A stretch of DNA of 64,000 bases, taken from the NCBI RefSeq assembly GCF_000444875.1, contig NC_021985.1:1054001-1118000 (forward strand), written 5' to 3'. Numbering within the stretch: the stretch's first letter is position 1; each line of letters opens with the position of its first letter. The stretch comes from Streptomyces collinus Tu 365. GTDB lineage: Bacteria > Actinomycetota > Actinomycetes > Streptomycetales > Streptomycetaceae. The translations under genes and the position numbers were made by a program. Shown piece by piece: positions 36,583-45,919 of this stretch. The notes beneath the pieces are model-generated. The model searched no databases, was not told the origin of the DNA, and saw only the letters and a program-made list of their open reading frames with translations.

Positions 36583-37863
36583 GTGAGCGCTCCCCCCGTC
36601 CCCGCGCGGCCCGCCGCCCGTCACGGCTGGGTGCGGGCCCTCGCCACGGTGCTGGCCGGACTGGTCGTGATGCTGGTGACCGCCGCGCTGGGGCTGTGGG
36701 CGGCGGGGGCCGCGGACCTGCCGGACGGGGCGTTCGCCCGGGTGGTGACGGCCACGGTGGTCACCGCCGTGGGCGGCACACTCAAGCTCTCCGGCGACGC
36801 GGGCGCGCTGGCGCGGACCCGGGCCGGTCTGACGGTCATGCCCCTGTCGGTGACGCTGGCCGGTGCCCTGGTGATCGGCGCGGGCTTCCTGCGGCCGCTG
36901 CGGCACCGCGCCGTCGCGTCGGCCGGCGAACTGGCGGGCTGGGCGGCCCGGCTCGCGGTGCTGTGGCTGCTCGCGCTGATCGGTCTCGCGTTCGCCGCCC
37001 GGCAGACCTTCGCCGTGGACCTGGGCAACGGGACGCTCAACGACCTCACCGGCCTGTTCGACGCGGCTCCTACGGTCGGCTTCACCACGAACGTGCCGCT
37101 GACCGTCCTGTTCGGACTGCTGTGGCTCGCCGGGGTGCTGGTCCTGGCCCTGCTGGTCGCGTCCGGCGCGCCACTCCCGGGGCGGCTGCTGCGCTGCCAC
37201 GCGTCGGTACGGCCGCCCGCGCACGCCATGGTCGTCCTGCTGCTCGCGTACGTCGCCCTCGCCCTGGTCGTCGCGCTGGTGTCGGCGGCGGTCCGCGGGC
37301 ACGCCGCAGACACCTTCGCGGTCATCCTGCTCGGCCTGCCCAACCTGGCCTGGCTCGCCCTCACCCTGGGCCTGGGCGCCACCTGGCACGGCCGGGTGGA
37401 CGGACCGTTCGGCCTCCCGGTGCCGCACGTGCTGGACGAGATCCTGCGCACCCCCGGCACCGGGACGCTGAACCTGCGCACGCTCACCGCGTACGACGGC
37501 CGGATGTGGTGGCTGCTGGTCGCCGACGTGGTGCTGCTCCTGGCGGTCGCCTTCCTGATGGCGGTGCGGTCGCCGGTCCGCCTTTCCCCCTGGCGGCACG
37601 CCGTGCGGCTGGCCGTCGCGCTGGCCCTCACCGTGCTCATGGTCTGCCTGCTGTGCCGCATGTCGGCGCACTACGGCCTGTCCCTGCTCGGCATCGGCGA
37701 CCTGGGCGGCGGGCTGTCCGGGGAGGTGTTCCTCAAGCCCCGGCTGTGGCAGGCGGTGGGGCTCGGCGCGCTGTGGGGGCTGGCGGCCGGCTTCCTGGGC
37801 GCGCTGCCGGCCCGGCCGCTGCACCGGCGGGGCCGGATCGGGGCACCGGAACCGGGGCCCTGA
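36583..37863 (+). CDS. Streptophobe family membrane protein
   Basis: About 426 residues with roughly 10-11 membrane helices. Segments LPDGAFARVVTATVVTAVGG, GFTTNVPLTVLFGLLWL, HAMVVLLLAYVALALVVAL and GEVFLKPRLWQAVGLGALWGLAAGFLGAL match the Streptomyces-restricted streptophobe family, whose role is unknown; members are often linked to Ser/Thr kinase or FHA genes, as here. Two GTG starts (36574, 36583) are possible and neither has a convincing Shine-Dalgarno; TAGCGT just upstream suggests a leaderless start at 36583. Convergent with the kinase gene. Confidence 0.82.
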   Translation: MSAPPVPARPAARHGWVRALATVLAGLVVMLVTAALGLWAAGAADLPDGAFARVVTATVVTAVGGTLKLSGDAGALARTRAGLTVMPLSVTLAGALVIGAGFLRPLRHRAVASAGELAGWAARLAVLWLLALIGLAFAARQTFAVDLGNGTLNDLTGLFDAAPTVGFTTNVPLTVLFGLLWLAGVLVLALLVASGAPLPGRLLRCHASVRPPAHAMVVLLLAYVALALVVALVSAAVRGHAADTFAVILLGLPNLAWLALTLGLGATWHGRVDGPFGLPVPHVLDEILRTPGTGTLNLRTLTAYDGRMWWLLVADVVLLLAVAFLMAVRSPVRLSPWRHAVRLAVALALTVLMVCLLCRMSAHYGLSLLGIGDLGGGLSGEVFLKPRLWQAVGLGALWGLAAGFLGALPARPLHRRGRIGAPEPGP

Positions 37864-37934
37864 CCCGGGAGCCGGGGACGGGCCGGTGCGGAACCCGCGG
37901 CATGACCCCGGCCGGCGCGGCCTGGCGGGAGCGC

Positions 37935-38969
37935 CTACCGGGAGCCCTGGCGGAAGACGGGCCGGGCCCAGAGGGGCGGCTGCCGGGGCCGGAGCGGCGC
38001 CGTGCGGCCGGCCTCCGTGACCGGGTGACCGCCGCCCGGTTCACCGGCCGTCACGTCAGCCGGTTCACCGGCCGTCACGTCAGCCGGTTCGGCGGCCGGG
38101 GCGGCGCGCAGGGCGGCGATGAAGTCCAGGCAGGTGTCGTGGCGCGTGTCCGGGCTCTTCGCCAGGGCCTTCGCGAACACGGCGTCGACGGTCCGGGCGA
38201 CGTCGGGGCGAGCGCCGGTGAGCGGGGGCGGTTCGTCGTACTGGTGGGCCCACAGCAGGGCCATGTCGTCCTCGCGCCGGAAGGGCGGGCGGCCGGCCAG
38301 GGTCTCGTAGACGACGCAGGCGAGGCCGTAGACGTCGCAGCGGCCGTCGACGGGGCGCCCGGAGATCTGTTCCGGTGCCACGTAGTCGAGGGTGCCGACG
38401 AACTGGCCCACGCTGGTGAAGCCGGTCAGGGACAGGGACTTCTTGGTCAGCCCGAAGTCGGTGAGGTAGACGTGCTCGGGATGGTCGCTGTCGGTGCCCC
38501 GGGCGACCAGCACGTTGCCGGGCTTGACGTCCCGGTGGACCAGGCCGTGCTCGTGGGCCGCGTCGAGCGCGGAGGCCACCTGGGCGGCGATGCGCACCGC
38601 CGCGTCGAACGTCAGCGGCCCGCGCTCGTCCAGGAGGTGGCGCAGGTCCCGGCCGGGCACGTACCGCATGGCGATGTAGAGCACGCCGTCCGTCTCGCCG
38701 GCCTCGAAGACGGGCACGATGTGCGGGTGGTCGATGGCCGCGGCCACCCGGGACTCGTGGGTGAAGCGCTGCCGGAAGGTGTCGTTGCGGGCGAGTTCGG
38801 GAGCCAGCAGCTTGAGCGCGACCGTGCGGTCGAGGCGCAGGTCGCGGGCGCGGTAGACGACGGCCATGCCGCCGCGCCCGATCTCGCTCTCGACCAGGTA
38901 GCTCGCCACCTGGCAGCCGATCAGCTCCGAGGGCCGGCCGAAGGAGAGGCCCGCCTGGCGCGCCGTCAC
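37935..38969 (-). CDS. Soluble Ser/Thr protein kinase
   Basis: 344 residues. A complete Hanks-type kinase domain (~18-285): glycine loop IGRGGMAVVY, K53, HRDVKPGN (D147), DFG (171-173), APE as VAPEQ. After it comes a short Pro/Arg tail with no membrane helix or PASTA repeats, so it is cytosolic. The tail contains a duplicated EPADVTAG from a 24-bp tandem repeat. The GTG start overlaps the preceding gene's stop (GTGA). Its neighbours, a FHA-FHA-ABC exporter and a small protein in the same operon, make the exporter's FHA domains likely docking sites for this kinase, as for PknF and Rv1747 in Mycobacterium tuberculosis. Confidence 0.93.
   Translation of the reverse strand: MTARQAGLSFGRPSELIGCQVASYLVESEIGRGGMAVVYRARDLRLDRTVALKLLAPELARNDTFRQRFTHESRVAAAIDHPHIVPVFEAGETDGVLYIAMRYVPGRDLRHLLDERGPLTFDAAVRIAAQVASALDAAHEHGLVHRDVKPGNVLVARGTDSDHPEHVYLTDFGLTKKSLSLTGFTSVGQFVGTLDYVAPEQISGRPVDGRCDVYGLACVVYETLAGRPPFRREDDMALLWAHQYDEPPPLTGARPDVARTVDAVFAKALAKSPDTRHDTCLDFIAALRAAPAAEPADVTAGEPADVTAGEPGGGHPVTEAGRTAPLRPRQPPLWARPVFRQGSR
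38040..38087. repeat. 24-bp tandem duplication in the kinase C-terminus
   Basis: Two identical copies beginning TTCACCGGCCGTCACGTCAG, in frame, encoding a repeated EPADVTAG. A recent slippage event. Confidence 0.85.
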
Positions 38970-39583
38970 AGCTCACCCTTCGGGCCCGCCATCCGGGTGG
39001 CCGCGTGCCCGCCGTCCTCGCGCCCGCCGCGCTCGTGCCCGGCGCCCTCCGCTCCGGTGTCCGCGTGCCCCGGGCCCCGGTGCGCGGGCGGGCGGTCGGT
39101 GGCGTAGGGGGCCAGCCGCCGCCCCTCGCCGTACATCCAGCGCCCCTCCTCGTGGTCGTACACCCACACGGACTCCCCGTCGACCACGATCCCGATCCGC
39201 AGTCCTTCCGTCCGGTCCTCGAAGGACCGGCCGTCCAGAGCGCCGTCGGCCAGTTCCTCCAGGGCGGACCGGTAGCCGGCCAGGGCCTGTTCGGCGCGGG
39301 CCAGCAGCGGGCGCGGGTCGTCCGTGCCGGCCGGCGGGCCGTCGCCCGCGGGCGGGTCCCGGGGCACGGCGACCAGCAGGCGGCCGTCGACCCAGGCGGC
39401 CCAGCCGTTGGCGCAGCGGATGTGGCCCCAGTCCCCGAGCCGTTCCACGAGCTCGACCGGCAGCAGCGCGTCGAGGGGCACCGTGGGCCGGCCGGGGTCC
39501 GGGGTCTCCCAGGCGGGCATGCCGTCCGGCGGGACCACGTGGGTGGGCCGGAATCCGGTGCCCGGCTGCCTCTGTCGCGACAT
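38966..39583 (-). CDS. Conserved protein between FHA-ABC exporter and kinase genes
   Basis: 205 residues, soluble. The N-terminal ~150 residues are ordered (VPLDALLPVELVERLGDWGHIRCANGWAAWVDGRLLVAVPRD; a YRSALEELADGALDGRSFEDR helical part; GIVVDGESVWVYDHEEGRWMYGEGRRLAPY), the last ~45 are low-complexity Gly/His/Ala. The first segment recalls an SH3-like or bacterial WW-like fold and appears in Streptomyces proteins linked to kinases; no enzymatic motif. It ends 4 bp into the kinase gene (GTGA) and starts 8 bp after the exporter stop, so all three are one operon. Possibly a kinase adaptor; not recognised by name. Confidence 0.78.
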   Translation of the reverse strand: MSRQRQPGTGFRPTHVVPPDGMPAWETPDPGRPTVPLDALLPVELVERLGDWGHIRCANGWAAWVDGRLLVAVPRDPPAGDGPPAGTDDPRPLLARAEQALAGYRSALEELADGALDGRSFEDRTEGLRIGIVVDGESVWVYDHEEGRWMYGEGRRLAPYATDRPPAHRGPGHADTGAEGAGHERGGREDGGHAATRMAGPKGEL

Positions 39584-39591
39584 GGCCTCGC

Positions 39592-41928
39592 CTACTTCCG
39601 CATCACGGCGGGTTCGTGCCGGCGCAGCAGCCGGGCGACCAGCACGCCGTAGACCACGCTGAGCACCGGGAGCATGGCGAGGTCGAGCAGCCAGACCCCC
39701 GTCGAGTGCCGGAACAGGGGGTCGGCGGTGAGTTCGCCGGGCACGAGGCGGGCGAGTCCCACCGTGCTCGCCATGGCACCGAACGCCCACCGCGAGGGCA
39801 CGAGCCAGGACAGCTGCTGGAGCACGGGTACGCCGTGCAGCGGGAGCAGGGCGCCGCAGAAGACGACCTGGACGATGGCGAGCAGCACCAGCAGCGGCAT
39901 CGTCACCTCCTCCTTGCGCACCAGCGCGGAGACCAGCAGGCCGAGCATCATGGCGGTGAAGGACAGCAGGGCGACGGCCAGGGTGATCTCGGCCAGCGGC
40001 GGCAGCAGCACGCCGTGGCCGCCGGGGGCGTCGAGGTCCACGCCGAGCAGGGCGACCTGGGTGAGGACGACGGCCTGGACCACGGTGACCGTGCCGAGCA
40101 CCACGATCTTGGACATCAGGTACGCGCCCCTGGGCAGGCCGACGGCGCGTTCGCGCCGGTAGACGGCGCGTTCCTTGACGAGTTCGCGCACCGCGTTGGC
40201 CGCGCCCGTGAGCACGCCGCCGACGCACAGGATGAGGAGCGCGTTCATCGCGGTGTCCTGGGTGAGCCTGCCGCCGGCGAGCGCCCGGTCCATGGCGCCC
40301 ATCAGGAAGGGCAGGGCGATCATGACGGCGAGGAAGGTGCGGTCGGCGGCGAGGACGGCGGTGTAGCGGCGCACGAGGGTGGCCAGCTGTGCGTGCCGGC
40401 TGCGGGGGCGGGGCGGTGGCGCGGGGGCGATCGGCGCCGAGTCCGGGTGGCGGGGCTGGGTGGTGGCCTCGGTGACGTAGTGCCGGTGGAACGGCGAGTC
40501 GAGGTACTCCCCCGCCCAGTCCCGGTCCTGGTCGCGGTCGAACGCCTCGAAGGCCTCGGGCCACTGCTCGAAGCCGAAGAAGGCGAGGGCGTCGTCCGGG
40601 TGGCCGTAGTAGGCGATCCGGCCGCCGGGCGCGAGGACCAGGAGGCGGTCGCAGACGCCGAGGCTGAGCACGCTGTGCGTGACGACGACGACGGTACGGC
40701 CGTCGTCGGCCAGGCCCCGCAGCATGTGCATCACCGAGCGGTCCATGCCGGGGTCGAGGCCGGAGGTCGGCTCGTCCAGGAACAGCAGCGACGGCTTGGT
40801 GAGCAGTTCCAGGGCGACGCTGACCCGCTTGCGCTGTCCGCCGGAGAGGCTGTGCACGGGTTGTCCGGCGCGCTGCTCCAGGCCGAGTTCCCGGATCACC
40901 TCGTCCACCCGGTCGCGGCGTTCGGCCTTCGCCGTGTCCTCGGGGAAGCGCAGTTCGGCCGCGTAGGTCAGGGCGGCACGGACGGTGAGCTGGGGGTGCA
41001 GGAGGTCGTCCTGCGGCACGAGGCCGATGCGCCCGCGCAGCTCGGCGTAGTCGTGGTACAGGTCGCGGCCGTCGTACAGGACGGTGCCGTGGTCGGCCGG
41101 CCGCTGCCCGGTCAGGGCGTTCAGCAGGGTGGACTTGCCGGAACCGCTGGGGCCGACCACCGCGAGCAGGCACTTCTCCCCCACCGGGAAGGAGACGTGG
41201 TCGAGCAGGGTCCTGCTGCCGCGGTCGGCGGTGACCGTGAGGTCCTGGACGTCCAGGGAGACCTCGCCGGTGTCGAGGTACGCGCGCAGTTCGTCGCCGA
41301 CCAGGCAGTACGTGATGTGCCCGATGCCGATGATGTCGCCGGGGCGGACCGGGGCGCGGTCGACCGGACGGCCGTTGAGGTAGGTGCCGTTGTGGCTGCC
41401 GAGGTCGACGATCTCGCGGCCGCCGTCGGCGTCGGCGCGCAGTTCGGCGTGGTGGCGGGAGACGGTCAGGTCGTCCACGACGAGGTCGTTGGTGTCGGCG
41501 CGGCCGATGCGGACGGTGTGCCGGGGCAGCGGCCGTACGCTGCTCGGGCTGCGGAAGGTCCCGGTCAGTTCGGGGTGGGAGACCGCCGAGGGCCGCTCCG
41601 CGCTCTCCTGCGGAGCGACCGGGACGAGCCGGGGGCCGTCGTCGGGGTTGCCGAAGCGGATGACGCTGCCGGGGCGGACCTCCCACGCGGTGACGCGCAG
41701 GCCGTCGGCGTAGGTGCCGTTGGTGCTCCGGGCGTCCTCGAGCGTCCAGCGGTCGTGGTCGCAGTGCAGGACCGCGTGGTGCCACGAGACGCGGGCATCG
41801 TCGAACACGATGTCGCTCAACGGGTCGCGCCCCACCTGGTAGTCGTGACCGGGGCTCAGCACCGTGGAACCCGTGTCGGTCTCCAGGACGAGGGCGAGCG
41901 CCGTCGGGGCGACCGGTCGCTCCGCCAT
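39592..41928 (-). CDS. FHA-FHA-ABC transporter (Rv1747-like exporter)
   Basis: 778 residues. Two FHA domains (~25-100 with GRDPLSDIV/SWHHA/STNGTY; ~135-205 with GRADTNDLV/SRHHAEL/SHNGTYLNG) bind phosphothreonine. An ABC ATPase follows (~225-440: Walker A GPSGSGKS at 259-266, signature LSGGQRKR at 361-368, Walker B LLFLDEP), then an ABC-2 permease part with six helices (~535-770). This is the layout of M. tuberculosis Rv1747, which is phosphorylated by the neighbouring kinase PknF and implicated in export of cell-envelope glycolipids. The linker between the FHA domains has threonines (ELTGTF) that could be phosphorylated. First gene of a three-gene operon ending in a Ser/Thr kinase. Confidence 0.94.
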   Translation of the reverse strand: MAERPVAPTALALVLETDTGSTVLSPGHDYQVGRDPLSDIVFDDARVSWHHAVLHCDHDRWTLEDARSTNGTYADGLRVTAWEVRPGSVIRFGNPDDGPRLVPVAPQESAERPSAVSHPELTGTFRSPSSVRPLPRHTVRIGRADTNDLVVDDLTVSRHHAELRADADGGREIVDLGSHNGTYLNGRPVDRAPVRPGDIIGIGHITYCLVGDELRAYLDTGEVSLDVQDLTVTADRGSRTLLDHVSFPVGEKCLLAVVGPSGSGKSTLLNALTGQRPADHGTVLYDGRDLYHDYAELRGRIGLVPQDDLLHPQLTVRAALTYAAELRFPEDTAKAERRDRVDEVIRELGLEQRAGQPVHSLSGGQRKRVSVALELLTKPSLLFLDEPTSGLDPGMDRSVMHMLRGLADDGRTVVVVTHSVLSLGVCDRLLVLAPGGRIAYYGHPDDALAFFGFEQWPEAFEAFDRDQDRDWAGEYLDSPFHRHYVTEATTQPRHPDSAPIAPAPPPRPRSRHAQLATLVRRYTAVLAADRTFLAVMIALPFLMGAMDRALAGGRLTQDTAMNALLILCVGGVLTGAANAVRELVKERAVYRRERAVGLPRGAYLMSKIVVLGTVTVVQAVVLTQVALLGVDLDAPGGHGVLLPPLAEITLAVALLSFTAMMLGLLVSALVRKEEVTMPLLVLLAIVQVVFCGALLPLHGVPVLQQLSWLVPSRWAFGAMASTVGLARLVPGELTADPLFRHSTGVWLLDLAMLPVLSVVYGVLVARLLRRHEPAVMRK

Positions 41929-42007
41929 GGCCCGAATTCTACCGATTCAGCCTGTTGTTCGCCCGCGCGCTCCGGAGGACGGCCGTCCGGGGTCTTCATG
42001 GCACGTG

Positions 42008-42424
42008 TCAGGCGACGGGAACCACCAGGGCGGGGAGGGTGCGCTGCATGCGCAGGGCGTCGACGGACTCGGCGAGCAGCTCGTACTCGGTGGTGTCGTC
42101 GCTGGCGGCGACCCGTACCAGACGTCCGCCCGCCAGTTCCTCCGCCACCCGTTCCTGTCCGGCGTCGTCGGCACACCAGGCGCGCAGCAGCGCGGGGACG
42201 TCGGCCACCGTGTCCGCGACCGGGACGAGCGCGCCCGCCGGGAAGGCGGGGTCCTGCGGGCTCGGATCGAGCCGCTCGGCGATCCAGGACGCGCGGTCCC
42301 GTAACCACCACAGGGCCAGTGCCAGCGTCGGCGCGCGGTAGGTGCCGAGCGGTACGCCGACGCGCCGTCCGCCGCATGTGCCGTACGCCGTGACATGGCA
42401 CAGGAATTCGTCGTGCACGATCAC
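42008..42424 (-). CDS. Conserved hypothetical protein
   Basis: 138 residues, soluble, no known motif. Starts VIVHDEFLCHVTAYGTCGGRRVGVPLGTYRAPTLALALWWLRDRASWIAERLDP, followed by an acidic helical half. It looks like a small actinobacterial protein of unknown function. The GTG start is chosen because the upstream extension is basic and unlike the rest. It faces the SnoaL-like gene across a 307-bp AT-rich region. Confidence 0.65.
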   Translation of the reverse strand: MIVHDEFLCHVTAYGTCGGRRVGVPLGTYRAPTLALALWWLRDRASWIAERLDPSPQDPAFPAGALVPVADTVADVPALLRAWCADDAGQERVAEELAGGRLVRVAASDDTTEYELLAESVDALRMQRTLPALVVPVA

Positions 42425-42731
42425 TCCCCCGCAGCCTCGCTGGTGTGCCGGCCCGGCCTCGCTTTCCGTGCGTTTGTTGCGCGGTAAAGTGCCTCTGACG
42501 TTCGAGTATCGTCTCTCCCGAAACACTGTCACCATGACTTTCCGGCCAGTCTCCTGGCATATTCACCGCTCGTTCTGGCCGAAATGCACAGGGCATACGG
42601 CGGCCCCGTCATTACCCGGGAGGTAATCGACCCGCGGCGCGCCGCTCGGGCATGGTGGTCACACCGGATCGGCGGGACCCCGGATCCGGCTCCTGACCAG
42701 CAGTGACGACCTCGATGGAGGCTGATTCGCC
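42425..42731. promoter_or_regulatory. AT-rich divergent region with a dyad at 42611-42627
   Basis: 307 bp without a convincing gene. The part from 42470 to 42630 is the AT-richest DNA for several kb. It contains ATTACC-CGGGA-GGTAAT (42611-42627), perfect 6-bp arms, about 105 bp before the SnoaL-like gene. Likely two divergent promoters and one operator. Confidence 0.45.
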
Positions 42732-43115
42732 ATGACCGGGAACATCTACGACTACGACAGCGCCGTCGCCCGTTACCTGGAGGCCTGGAACGCCGGCGAG
42801 CCGCAGGCCCTGGCGAAGGCGGTGGCCGCGGCCTGGACCGCGGACGGCAGCTACACCGACCCGCTCGCCGACGTCCGCGGACACGAGCAGATCGCGGCCG
42901 TGATCGCGGGGGCCCACCAGCAGTTCCCGGGATTCTCGTTCCGCCTGTGCGGCGCGGTGGACGGGCATCACGACACCGCGCGGTTCGGCTGGGAGCTGGT
43001 GAACGATGTGGACGGCTCGGCGCCGGTGGCCGGGTTCGACGTGATCACCCTGGACGGCGAGGGCCGCATCCGGCAGGTTCTCGGTTTCCTCGACCGGGTG
43101 CCCGCGCAGGCCTGA
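42732..43115 (+). CDS. SnoaL/NTF2-like small protein
   Basis: 127 residues with the cone-shaped NTF2/SnoaL fold: YDSAVARYLEAWNAGEPQALAKAVAAAWTADGSYTDPLADVRGHEQI, FRLCGAVDGHHDTARFGWELV and GRIRQVLGFLDRVP. The family includes polyketide cyclases and steroid isomerases as well as many ligand-binding proteins; no specific residue set points to a reaction. ATG with GGAGG 11 bp upstream (long spacing). Confidence 0.83.
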   Translation: MTGNIYDYDSAVARYLEAWNAGEPQALAKAVAAAWTADGSYTDPLADVRGHEQIAAVIAGAHQQFPGFSFRLCGAVDGHHDTARFGWELVNDVDGSAPVAGFDVITLDGEGRIRQVLGFLDRVPAQA

Positions 43116-43143
43116 GCGCAGGGGCCGCGGCGGATCTTCGCCA

Positions 43144-43212
43144 CTCGCGGTGATCCGGAACGGGAAAGGCCTCCCGGTCCCCCGCCGGGAACGGGACGAA
43201 GGATCACCGCGA
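43144..43212. repeat. Widely spaced perfect inverted repeat
   Basis: CTCGCGGTGATCC (43144-43156) pairs with GGATCACCGCGAG (43200-43212), 13 bp perfect, across 43 nt that themselves contain a CTCCCGG/CCGGGA hairpin. Possibly a processed terminator or structured RNA end for the SnoaL-like gene. Confidence 0.55.
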
Positions 43213-43301
43213 GGGAGCGGGAGGCCCGGCGGGAAAACGGGCCGTGAATTCCCGGTGCGCCGCCGGAAACCCCCAGAAAAGCGGTTGCACCCTGTGTTTC
43301 C

Positions 43302-43336
43302 GGCCGCGGTCACCGAATTGCCCGGTGACCGCGGCC
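43302..43336. terminator. Strong hairpin terminator between SnoaL-like and aldo/keto reductase genes
   Basis: GGCCGCGGTCACCG / CGGTGACCGCGGCC, perfect 14-bp stem, loop AATTGCC, 8 bp before the reductase stop. Bidirectional. Confidence 0.85.
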
Positions 43337-43343
43337 GAGGGTT

Positions 43344-44336
<993 letters not shown>

Positions 44337-44447
44337 CGCGACTCCAGAGGGGTTGGCACACGATCTACCGGATCCACTGTTCCCCGGGTCACGTACAGCG
44401 GTCCAACAGAAGAATCCGATGGAATTGTGCGGATAGGCTGCTCAATC

Positions 44448-45347
44448 ATGGAACTGCGCCATCTCCAGCACTTCGTCGCGGTCGCCGAGGACCAGCACTT
44501 CACCCGGGCCGCCGAGCGCCTCATGGTGTCCCAGTCCGGGCTGTCCGCCTCCATCCGGGCCCTGGAGCGGGAGCTGCGGGCTCCGCTGTTCGTACGGACC
44601 ACCCGGCGGGTGACGCTGACCGAGGCGGGCCGCGCGCTGCTGGTGGAGGCCGAACGGATCCTGGCGCAGGTGCGTTCGGCGCACGAGGCGGTGGCGGCGG
44701 TGCAGGGCGTGCTGCGCGGCACGCTGGCGCTGGGGACCGAGCAGTGCATCGCCGGGGTGCACGTGGCGCGGCTGCTGGCGGGTTTCCGGCGGCGGCATCC
44801 GGACGTGGAGATCCGGCTGCGACAGGCGGGCTCGGGAGCGCTGGCCGAGGAGGTGGCGGCCGGGCGGCTCGACCTGGCCTTCGCCTACCGCACCCAGGCG
44901 GACAGCGACCAGCTGCGCTCGGTGTCGCTGGCCAGTGAGCCGCCGACCGTCCTGTGCCATCCCAGCCACCGGCTCGCCGCGTCGGGCGCGGTGCTCACGC
45001 CGGACGGCCTCGCCGGTGAGGTCTTCGTGGACTTCCACCCGGACTGGGGACCGCGCCGCGCCACCGACGCCGCCTTCGCCGCGGCGGGCGTCCGGCGCAC
45101 GGTCGCGCTGGAGGTCAACGACGTGCACAGCCTGCTGGACCTGGTCGACGAGAACCTCGGCATCGCCGTCGTGCCCCGGCACTTCCGGCACAAGCGGCCC
45201 TCGCTCACCGCGCTCCCGCTGAAGGACGCGGGCGAGCCGGAGTACGAGACGGTGGCGCTGCTGCCGCCGGACGGCGCCACCAGCCCCGCGGCCCGCGCAC
45301 TGGTCACCCTCCTGGAGACGGGGGACCCGGAAGCCCCCTGCGCGTGA
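44448..45347 (+). CDS. LysR-family transcriptional regulator
   Basis: 299 residues. N-terminal winged HTH (~1-60: MELRHLQHFVAVAEDQHFTRAAERLMVSQSGLSASIRALEREL) and a periplasmic-binding-like effector domain (~90-290). Divergent from the YghZ-like reductase, the standard arrangement for LysR control of the neighbour and of itself. The 111-bp spacer is AT-richer than its surroundings and should hold both promoters. The inducer is unknown, possibly an aldehyde stress signal. Confidence 0.93.
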   Translation: MELRHLQHFVAVAEDQHFTRAAERLMVSQSGLSASIRALERELRAPLFVRTTRRVTLTEAGRALLVEAERILAQVRSAHEAVAAVQGVLRGTLALGTEQCIAGVHVARLLAGFRRRHPDVEIRLRQAGSGALAEEVAAGRLDLAFAYRTQADSDQLRSVSLASEPPTVLCHPSHRLAASGAVLTPDGLAGEVFVDFHPDWGPRRATDAAFAAAGVRRTVALEVNDVHSLLDLVDENLGIAVVPRHFRHKRPSLTALPLKDAGEPEYETVALLPPDGATSPAARALVTLLETGDPEAPCA

Positions 45348-45403
45348 TCCCGGGCCCGCCGGTTCCGGACGCACGGGCGCGCGCGATGCGCGATGGTGGA
45401 CGC

Positions 45404-45919
45404 ATGCATGCGAAGGACATCCTCATCGACGGCTTCGGCCGCATCCGGGAAGAAGTCCATGCCGCCCTCGACGGCCTCGGACCGGACGAGCTGCACTCCC
45501 GCCCGGTGCCCGAGGCCAACTCCGTCGCCTGGCTCGTCTGGCACCTCACCCGGGTGCAGGACGACCACGTCGCCGGTGCCTTCGGCCTCGACCAGGTGTG
45601 GCACTCACAGGGCTGGGACGAACGTCTCGGCCTCGACCTGCCACGCGACGACACCGGGTACGGGCACAGCCCCGCCGAGGTCGCGAAGGTGCGGGTCGAC
45701 TCCGCCGACCTGCTGACCGGCTACTACGACGCGGTGCACGAGCAGACCCTGGGCGCCCTGCGGGCCCTCGCCGCCAAGGACCTCGAACGGGTCGTCGACG
45801 AACGCTGGGACCCGCCGGTCACCCTGGGGGTGCGCCTGGTGAGCGTCCTGTCCGACGACCTTCAGCACGTCGGACAGGCCGCCTACCTGCGGGGGCTGCT
45901 TCAGAGCGCGGCCGCGTAG
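45404..45919 (+). CDS. DinB/DUF664 family protein
   Basis: 171 residues, four-helix DinB fold. Metal-ligand histidines in [16 protein letters not shown] and [17 protein letters not shown], plus one in the middle helix ([10 protein letters not shown]). The DUF664 subgroup in mycothiol-producing bacteria includes mycothiol-dependent transferases or hydrolases, so a thiol-transferase role is plausible but not shown. Its last 19 bp overlap the end of the convergent adenosine deaminase gene. Of the ATGs at 45404 and 45408, the former is in frame. Confidence 0.87.
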   Translation: MHAKDILIDGFGRIREEVHAALDGLGPDELHSRPVPEANSVAWLVWHLTRVQDDHVAGAFGLDQVWHSQGWDERLGLDLPRDDTGYGHSPAEVAKVRVDSADLLTGYYDAVHEQTLGALRALAAKDLERVVDERWDPPVTLGVRLVSVLSDDLQHVGQAAYLRGLLQSAAA

